A stretch of 64,000 nt of DNA from Pyronema omphalodes. Lineage: Eukaryota; Ascomycota; Pezizomycetes; Pezizales; Pyronemataceae. The position numbers and the translations under genes were made by a program. Of this stretch, positions 58,158-64,000 are shown in pieces. Numbering within the stretch: the stretch's first letter is position 1; every line of letters begins with the position of its first letter. The stretch is from positions 682,001-746,000 of the forward strand of contig JAJJXM010000006.1 of the NCBI GenBank assembly GCA_024516155.1. The letters are read 5' to 3'. Below the pieces are notes generated by a model that was not told where the DNA came from, made no database searches, and worked only from the letters and a program-made list of their open reading frames with translations.

Positions 58158-59250
58158 ATGGCGGACGTTGTTTATACGTACGTTTGACTTTCTACCCTCT
58201 GCTCTCTACCCTTTACCCTCTACCCTCTACCCTTGCTTCTGCCTCTGCCTGTGCCTGTGCACTATCTGCACCTGTGTAAAAAAAGAAGATGTCTCACCTG
58301 CATATTCATCAAGCCCCCCCCTCCCCTCCATCCCACCTTACCTCTTTCCCATCTTTCCTCAACACCAACATCAACATCAATATCCGCTACCCAACATCCC
58401 ATTCCCGCACTCTTTACAATAACAATAACAACAATAATAACAATGAAGATGATGACATTTCTAACCTCCAAAAAAGAGTCGGTATAGTTCTAGCAATAAT
58501 ACTGATCCTAATGTTTATGCGGGGAATATTTGTGCGAAGAACACAAATGGCGAAACTTGCTATTCCACATAATCAAGCTGTAACCCAAGAGAATATACCA
58601 GGGGATAATAATACATCCAGTCACCGATCGAGACGGCCCCCAGAACCTAGTAGACCTCAGCGGTTTGTTGCAAGATCGGGACAGGATGGTGGGTTGTTTC
58701 GGTTTTCGGTGGGAGTAGGAGATGGCGGAGGAGATGGGGGAGGAGGTTGGAGAGATGGGAGGGATTATAATAATCAGTCTGGACCACGATGGTATGTTTA
58801 TTTTCTCCTGTGCAGGTTTATAGAGCTCCGTGGCTCCGCGGCGCTCCATGAAGAAGCGCTTTAGATACTAGAGCTTTGGAATTTTTATGCTGATATTTTT
58901 TATTGTTATCTTGCAATAGGCCACCAGCAGTAGCAACTTCAACCAGAACCAGCATAGAAGAACCGCTTCCAATGTATGAAGCCGCACCACCAACCTACGA
59001 TGCATTATACAAAAACGGGCCACCGCAGACATTTCCCGGCACGATACCAGCTGTGGCGAATGATGAAAGCTCTAGGGCTGCTAATGAAATGGAGGAGGGG
59101 AGAGTACTGAGGAATACGCCGTTGATTACAAGGCCTGAGACGGCTGTTGTGGCGGACGGAGGTCACCCTGTGAACCCACCGGCTGGATCGGGGGTAAACT
59201 CACAACAGGGAACTATGGGGAGAGTGGGGAGTAGGAGGACGAGTCGTTGA
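58158..59250 (+). CDS. Single-span membrane protein with LPxY and PPxY motifs, candidate Rsp5/Nedd4 adaptor
   Basis: Model of three exons (58158-58177, 58477-58791, 58920-59250); 221 aa. Intron 2 (128 nt) is clear: GTATGT donor and CAATAG acceptor joining GPR to WPPAVATST. Intron 1 (299 nt) is less certain; it joins MADVVYT to VGIVLAIILILMFMRG, so the protein opens with a transmembrane segment at about residues 4-21, followed by a basic stretch (RRTQMAK). The middle is Arg/Gly-rich and disordered. The tail has LPMY (128-131) and PPTY (135-138). Known: L/PPxY motifs are bound by WW domains of Rsp5-type ubiquitin ligases, and small membrane proteins of this build (Rcr1/2, Bsd2, Tre1) act as adaptors. 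Assigning that role here is inference. An alternative start at 58289 would put a Pro/Asn-rich segment before the membrane helix. Confidence 0.68.
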
Positions 59251-59951
59251 ATACGTAATTTATTATGACAGACTGCTAGTGAGTAAAAGAAACAAAACGT
59301 CGGTAATGACGTGGTAAAACAATAACGAGTTAATATTTAGTGTATCAGAAATATAGTACGAAAGGTGGGTGAGTGTGGGAGTGTGTGCGTGTGTGGGGGG
59401 GGGGGAGGGGGGGAGGGGGGGAGGGGGGGAGGGGGGGAGGGAGGGGAGTGAGAGGGTTTAAACCCCTGTGCAACGATTATTATAATCCTGGAATTGAAGC
59501 ATCTTTTTTTTCCAGCATCGAAACCAGAATGTATACCAGCTTTCAATCACCAGTTAATACCATTTGTAAATTCTGTCGCATCTTCAGGCATTGACAACTT
59601 TATCCATACCTTTTGCTATATATACCCTCCAAAATGTCTCTATTCCAGCATCATATTTCACGTGTATCCAGGAGAAGAAATGCAACAAATCCTCTTTCTG
59701 CACCTTCCACCTGGGCCGGCCATCATTTATAATGTCGAGTGATCACATATGATACGCATGCGCGTGTCTCATGCAGCTTCATGGCTAGGGTTAGGTTCTT
59801 AGGTTCGCGTAACTACCTTTCAACGCGTTCACATCACCCGCGGCGTAGCTCAGCCCAGCACTCAGCACTCAGCACCCAGCGCCAAACACCGGCCACCCAC
59901 CACCCACCCACCCACCCACCCACCACCCACCCACCCACCAGCACAGCACAA
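59251..59951. other. Intergenic, PY-motif gene / Iec1-like gene
   Basis: 701 bp. The first 140 bp are 3' sequence; a G-rich array follows at 59394-59441, then mixed sequence. 59840-59951 is a CACC/CACCCAC-rich promoter or 5' UTR of the next gene. No gene seen. Confidence 0.6.
59394..59441 (+). repeat. G-rich 8-bp array (AGGGGGGG x4 core)
   Basis: A run of G, then four AGGGGGGG units with A at 59406, 59414, 59422 and 59430, then shorter G blocks. The plus strand could form a G-quadruplex. Confidence 0.9.
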
Positions 59952-61160
59952 ATGTCCTCACCACCCAGTTCCCCGTTATCAGCATACTCGAGCGCGCCCT
60001 CACCACCACGTAAACGGCGAGCGTCGGCCATGTACACAGACGACGACGAGCACGAAGAACACGAAGAACATTCCGGGGGGGGTATCGAAGGCGAAGGCGA
60101 AGCAGGAGAAGGCGAAGTCGAGATCGAAAGCGACATATCATCAGACACCACCGGGTCAGTTCCGAATAGTCCAGGAGTATATGATGGACATGACGACGAA
60201 CCAGCGACTGAACAAATCAGTATCTGTAAATGGGATGGATGTAATATGGATTTGAAAAATATGGATGATTTGGTGAAACATATTCATGAGGAACATATCG
60301 GCACCCGGAAAGCTACTTATGCTTGTATGTGGGATGATTGTACTAGGAAGGGAATGGCTCATGCTAGTGGTTATGCCCTTAGAGCTCATATGAGGAGTCA
60401 TACTAAGGAGAAACCGTTTTATTGTAGTTTGCCAGGTGAGTTGCATTCTGGTTTGGGATGGTGGGATGGGGGGCTTGTGAAGCTGGGGAGCTGCAAAGCT
60501 GGGGGACTGCGAAGCTGCGCAGCTGCAAAGCTTGCAAAGCTATGAAGCCGGAAACCTGGGAATCTGCAAAGCTGCAAAGGATCCAGGTATCCTGCGCAGC
60601 CCGGAAGAATCATCTCAGCATCTCCGCATCCCAGCATCTCCGCATCCCCGCATCTCCGCATCCCACTCCCTCCTCTTCCCCGCATCCCCAACCATCCCCC
60701 TCAAGAGTCCTACTAACGGCACCCAGAATGCGACCGCTCCTTCACGCGTTCCGACGCACTAGCAAAGCACATGCGAACCGTCCACGAAACCGAAGCGCTG
60801 CGACCGTCCGACCCCGTTCCCAAGTCTCACCCCAACCACCCCCTAAACCATCCTCACCACTCGCGAGCTCCTGCCCCAAAACCTTCTTCCACCTCTAACA
60901 TATCCCCCGACAAATTCTATGCCGCAGAGGATGGATATGCGAGTGATGAGGAGAAGTTACCACCCCGGGAATTGTACCGACTTTTACGACAGAAGCAAGC
61001 TTGGGCGGAACAGGAGGCCGAGGAATTAAAGGAAACCCTGGGAAAGCTGCAGAGAAGGAGAAGAGAGGCGTGGGTTAAGAAGGAGATGTTGTTGGATAGA
61101 GTGTTGGATATGGAGTTGGGGGAGGAGGAGGCGAGGAGGGTTAGTTTGGATTATGTGTAG
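59952..61160 (+). CDS. iec1: C2H2 zinc-finger protein, similar to INO80 subunit Iec1
   Basis: Two exons, 59952-60435 and 60727-61160, separated by a 291-nt intron with TACTAAC branch point; 305 aa. The N-terminus is Ser/Pro-rich with an acidic stretch (DDDEHEEHEEHSGG). Three C2H2 fingers follow at about residues 92-190: CKWDGCNMDLKNMDDLVKHI with HEEH, CMWDDCTRKGMAHASGYALR with AHMRSH, and CSLPECDRSFTRSDALAKHM with RTVH; the intron splits the third finger between CSLP and ECDRS. The C-terminus is a charged coiled coil (ELYRLLRQKQAWAEQEAEEL). The finger spacing and the ALRPSDPVPK sequence after them match fungal Iec1-type proteins (memory, unchecked). Known: S. pombe Iec1 is a subunit of the INO80 chromatin remodeller. 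It could instead be a plain C2H2 transcription factor. Confidence 0.82.
60479..60534. repeat. 8-bp array RRAGCTGS x7 inside the iec1-like intron
   Basis: Seven units with AGCT or ACT cores exactly 8 bp apart: GAAGCTGG, GGAGCTGC, AAAGCTGG, GGGACTGC, GAAGCTGC, GCAGCTGC, AAAGCTTG; phase then breaks by one base. Confidence 0.9.
60610..60665. repeat. 8-bp array GCATCYCM x7 inside the iec1-like intron
   Basis: 56 bp in seven exact 8-bp units. After the first, position 6 alternates strictly: GCATCTCC, GCATCCCA, GCATCTCC, GCATCCCC, GCATCTCC, GCATCCCA, giving a 16-bp higher-order period. Confidence 0.93.
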
Positions 61161-61752
61161 TGGAGAGAGTATAGAGTGGGAGAGAAGACGAGCAATGCGA
61201 GGGAAGAGGAGCAAAGCGGGGAAAAGCGGGGGAATGCGGGGGAATGCGGGGGAATGCGGGGGAACAGTAGAAAACAGGGAGAAGGTGGGATAAATCAAAC
61301 AAGTGGCATACTCATTTTTTTTTTTTGTAGGCGTTCTTAGCAGCGGTAGATTCTTAATTCATTATGACTTTTTTTTTTTTTTTTTCCAAAACAAAACATC
61401 AGACATGAGTCTCACTCAACCCATGATAGCGTTTAGTTTATTTCAGTCCAGCCGAGTCAATAATGAAGAGTGAAAAAAAAAAAACATCAAATATCAAATA
61501 TCAAATATCCCCCGCTAATCATTCAGGAAAATATCAATCTATCTATTAATCTATCTGATATGTAACATAATCTTCATATCCTCTCAATCTATCCGCAACA
61601 AAATCCCAAGATGAAAAAAAAAAAAAAAAAAAACAATTAGGAAATTCTAAATTCCAAATCTTCCGGGACCGCTGGAAATTAAACGACTATGTAGAGACTA
61701 CCATAGTAACCATACAGCGAGAACAAAATAGAGAAAAAAAAACAAAACAAAC
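61161..61752. other. Intergenic, iec1-like 3' end / tRNA
   Basis: 592 bp. It begins with GGAATGCGGG 10-bp units at about 61220-61263. T runs near 61315-61327 and 61371-61385 follow, then A runs at about 61474 and 61615-61633. Otherwise A/T-rich with no gene. Confidence 0.65.
61734..61742 (-). terminator. Pol III terminator of tRNA-Gly
   Basis: Nine A on the plus strand, that is nine T on the tRNA strand, 11 nt beyond the discriminator base. Confidence 0.8.
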
Positions 61753-61823
61753 TGCATCCGTCGGGAATCGAACCCGAGCCAATTGCTTGGAAGGCAATTA
61801 TGATACCATTTCACCACGGAAGC
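61753..61823 (-). tRNA. tRNA-Gly(UCC)
   Basis: 71 nt including discriminator A. The cloverleaf folds by eye: acceptor GCTTCCG/CGGATGC, D stem GTGA/TCAT, anticodon stem ATTGC/GCAAT with loop CTTCCAA (anticodon TCC, reads GGA/GGG), T stem TCGGG/CCCGA with loop TTCGATT. The B box GGTTCGATTCC is a perfect match to the consensus. Acceptor position 3 pairs T with T, one mismatch. No intron. Likely functional. Confidence 0.93.
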
Positions 61824-62549
61824 CGGACGATATCTTCCTTTATCACTTTTGTTCTACAAGTATATAAGAGTAACAACACATGCTCCCTACTATAATTCCC
61901 GTCACAGACTATACTTTCTCCATGTGTTTTATTTATTATTATTATCTCTGTCACTTTCTTGAGTCTTATAATTAGTATAAATACTTCCAAGTAAGGTGTC
62001 GTTTAACAATTGTCTGTGGATGATCAATGGTGGTCTTGGTCTTGGTCTTGACTTGTAGCGATTCCCTGTACGTGGTCTAGACTCTAGATATCAATTATCA
62101 CCATTCACCGTTAATTTTGTAAATTGTAAGGTTCAAACATACTAAAACCTCAATTTTATCAACTCCTGACTCCGATACAACCCAATCCATTCAAAAGATA
62201 TGACAACATGTGCGTAATTAAACAAAACCATAAGCTCTATTGCATTCCAAAGGCCATGTCTCCTTAATCGAATCAAGATTTCTGGTTTCCAATTTCGCAT
62301 TCCACGGAATTACATCAAAAAATAGAATACATCTAACAAAACACGTTTGGTTATAACTTATAAGTACTCCAAAGTTCAACACCCCTCTCTTCCCAAAAAT
62401 AAACAAAATCTCCTCTCACCACACCACACCATTCATTAATTAACTTTATAACCAATCCACTTTCACATTTCCAAGACAACTACATCCACAAGACTTTTTT
62501 TAGACACTATCGTTAGTCATAAACAACTTTCCCCCGGTCCAATTCCCTA
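61824..62549. other. Intergenic, tRNA / Glu-Pro repeat gene
   Basis: 726 bp of A/T-rich DNA holding the tRNA upstream flank and the 3' region of the minus-strand gene ending at 62550. Apart from TGGTCTTGGTCTTGGTC near 62030 no repeat or gene is seen. Confidence 0.6.
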
Positions 62550-63920
62550 TCAATCGATATCAGTCGCCTTCCTCTTAACCGAACTTCTCCTCTGATTCTG
62601 GAGCCGTTGTTCAGGTTCAGACCCAGGTTCAGGCTGTGGTCCGGTCTGTGACTCAGGCTGTGATTCAGGTTCAGGTTCTGGCTGTTGTTCAGGTTCAGGC
62701 CCAGGTTCAGGATGTGGTCCGGTCTGTGGTTCAGGCTGTGATTCAGGTTCAGGTTCTGGCTGTTGTTCAGGTTCAGGTTCAGGTTCGGGTTCAGGCTGTG
62801 GTTCAGTCTGTGGCTCAGGCTCAGGCTCAGGTTCAAGCTCAGGTTCAGGTTCAGACTCAGGCTCAGGCTCAGACTCAGGCTCAGGCTCAGGTTCAGGCTG
62901 TGGTTCAGGCTCAGGTTCAGATTCATACTGTGGTTCAGGTTCATTATTCCCATTCTGCGTTGCATCCTGTGAGTTCTCGGCCTGAATATCCATATCATTA
63001 TTGCCGTTGGTGTGGACAGTGTCAGCCATTCCATTACTCTCACCAGCCTGCAGTGGTGGCGATAATGAACTTAGATTAATCTCATGAACCTGGGGTTCTA
63101 CTGGGACATTATATTCTTGTGGTATTGCAATTATCGCAGTATCTTGTTGCATTACGACTCCATCTTCGTTTTCGTCTATGTCGGAAAAGTTGGTGGAATC
63201 ATAAACAATTTCGTAACCAGGAGGCCACCAGAAATCCTCACTATTGTCTGAAGAAGTTTCTAGTTCTTGTTGTGTAGGCGAGATATAACCTAACCCGTAC
63301 GTGAAGTGTTCTGGGACCCAGACAATTCCTGGTATTGGTGAAGATTGTTGTTGTTCATAGTGCTGCTCCTGCTCGTCGTGGTCGTCGTCATGCTTTTGAT
63401 CCGCCTCCTCCTCATCCTTCTCCTCTGCCACCTCCTCTGCCTCTTCCTCTTCCTCTGCCTCTTCCACTGCCTCTTCCTCTGCCTCTTCCTCTGCCTCTTC
63501 CTCTTCCTCACCCTCTTCCTCTCTCTCTTCCTCTCCCTCTCCCTCTCCCTCACCCTCTTCCTCACCCTCTTCCTCACCCTCTTCCTCACCCTCTCCCTCT
63601 GCCCCCTCCTCTACCTCCTCCTCTTCCTGCATCTCCTCGCCATCATCCTCATCCTCCTGCATTTCTTCACCATCAATATCTTCATCTTCATCCTCATCTT
63701 GATATTGATTTGCGATACCAGATCCAGACCACTGAGAATGACGCCTAGCAGCACAATATTCACAAGGGGTACCATTAACCCCGTTCCCATATCCATTCGG
63801 ACCGTAGTAATCATGAGAGAAATAAAAATGCTGGAGGTATCCCGAAGGGTACACTGTTTCTGCAAATCTAGTCATCCCTCTCATGTGACATCTACAATGG
63901 GTGGGGGTGGGGGATGTCAT
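62550..63920 (-). CDS. Low-complexity Glu-rich / Pro-Glu repeat protein of unknown function
   Basis: A single-exon frame of 456 aa from the first ATG at 63920; an in-frame TAA lies about 40 bp upstream, so the start is well bounded unless there is an upstream exon. The N-terminal 60 residues are ordinary ([31 protein letters not shown]) and hold several Cys and His, possibly metal-binding. A long Glu run with Gly, Ala and Val follows (about 75-170). A normal, Trp/Tyr-containing middle segment ([31 protein letters not shown]) comes next, then a tail of Pro-Glu-x-Glu repeats (about 330-440) and a basic end ([13 protein letters not shown]), a possible nuclear signal. I do not recognise it. The two repeat zones arise from hexanucleotide expansion at DNA level. 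The ordinary middle and end segments favour a real gene. Confidence 0.6.
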   Translation of the reverse strand: MTSPTPTHCRCHMRGMTRFAETVYPSGYLQHFYFSHDYYGPNGYGNGVNGTPCEYCAARRHSQWSGSGIANQYQDEDEDEDIDGEEMQEDEDDGEEMQEEEEVEEGAEGEGEEEGEEEGEEEGEGEGEGEEEREEEGEEEEEAEEEAEEEAVEEAEEEEEAEEVAEEKDEEEADQKHDDDHDEQEQHYEQQQSSPIPGIVWVPEHFTYGLGYISPTQQELETSSDNSEDFWWPPGYEIVYDSTNFSDIDENEDGVVMQQDTAIIAIPQEYNVPVEPQVHEINLSSLSPPLQAGESNGMADTVHTNGNNDMDIQAENSQDATQNGNNEPEPQYESEPEPEPQPEPEPEPESEPEPESEPEPELEPEPEPEPQTEPQPEPEPEPEPEQQPEPEPESQPEPQTGPHPEPGPEPEQQPEPEPESQPESQTGPQPEPGSEPEQRLQNQRRSSVKRKATDID

Positions 63921-64000
63921 GGCTTGAGCAGGTAAGGTCTCAGGTCGAGGGTCCAAGAGTTACTGAGCTAGAGATACTGTTTTGAGGGGCTGAGGGATCC

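Noticed and set aside
59784..59805. TAGGGTTAGG-like words resembling telomere repeats
   Set aside because: Only one and a half units, inside ordinary intergenic sequence; not a telomeric tract.
63335..63935. Leu/Pro repeat frames on the plus strand
   Set aside because: Complement of the Glu-codon repeats of the minus-strand gene.
1..64000. Search for a metabolic gene cluster, prophage-like or defence system
   Set aside because: No synthase, oxidoreductase, transporter set, NLR or het-type gene was recognised; the supported genes are unrelated housekeeping functions.

Overview
This is nuclear DNA of a filamentous ascomycete (Pezizomycotina). The genes have short GT...AG introns, mostly 49-130 nt, with CTRAY-type branch points. 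The homologues are fungal: a COT-1 type NDR kinase, Tim54, Nup120/160, a Brc1/Rtt107 BRCT protein and Sgt2. An eIF3h subunit is present, which budding yeast lacks. I cannot name the genus. Low gene density and abundant short-unit minisatellites would suit an early-diverging class such as Pezizomycetes or Orbiliomycetes, but that is a guess.

Layout. (1) 1-14.3 kb is a compact housekeeping block: mdm1-like (-, cut by the window start), brc1/RTT107-like (-), NIP7 (+), PUF6 (+), NUP120 (-) and a fungal protein of unknown function with R-x-S-hydrophobic-D repeats (-). (2) 14.3-33.7 kb is gene-poor. It holds minisatellites, a duplicated 8-bp repeat locus, a 156-bp TA-flanked MITE and one spliced gene for a single-span membrane protein (23.6-25.3 kb). 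(3) 33.7-34.8 kb is SGT2 (-), whose first intron follows directly after the ATG. (4) 34.8-47 kb is mostly non-coding around an F-box/LRR-like gene (39.5-41.6 kb); it contains a degenerate hAT element (42.6-43.3 kb) with a remnant of its transposase. (5) 47-64 kb is a second gene block: a possible BTB protein (-), TIM54 (-), a cot-1/CBK1 kinase (-), eIF3h (+), a PY-motif single-span membrane protein (+), an Iec1-like C2H2 protein (+), tRNA-Gly(UCC) (-) and a Glu/Pro repeat protein (-).

There is no sign of a metabolic or defence gene cluster. The recognised genes serve separate housekeeping tasks: ribosome assembly (NIP7, PUF6), translation (eIF3h, tRNA), DNA damage response (brc1), nuclear pore (NUP120), protein targeting (SGT2, TIM54), organelle contacts (mdm1), chromatin (iec1-like) and polarity signalling (cot-1). 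PUF6 and SGT2 share an identical 11-bp upstream site containing CACGTG.

The least ordinary material lies between the genes: several unrelated minisatellites with an exact 8-bp unit whose variants are mostly transitions, and two mobile-element relics with recognisable termini. Exon boundaries were set by hand from reading frames, splice signals and remembered family sequences; no search or transcript data were available.
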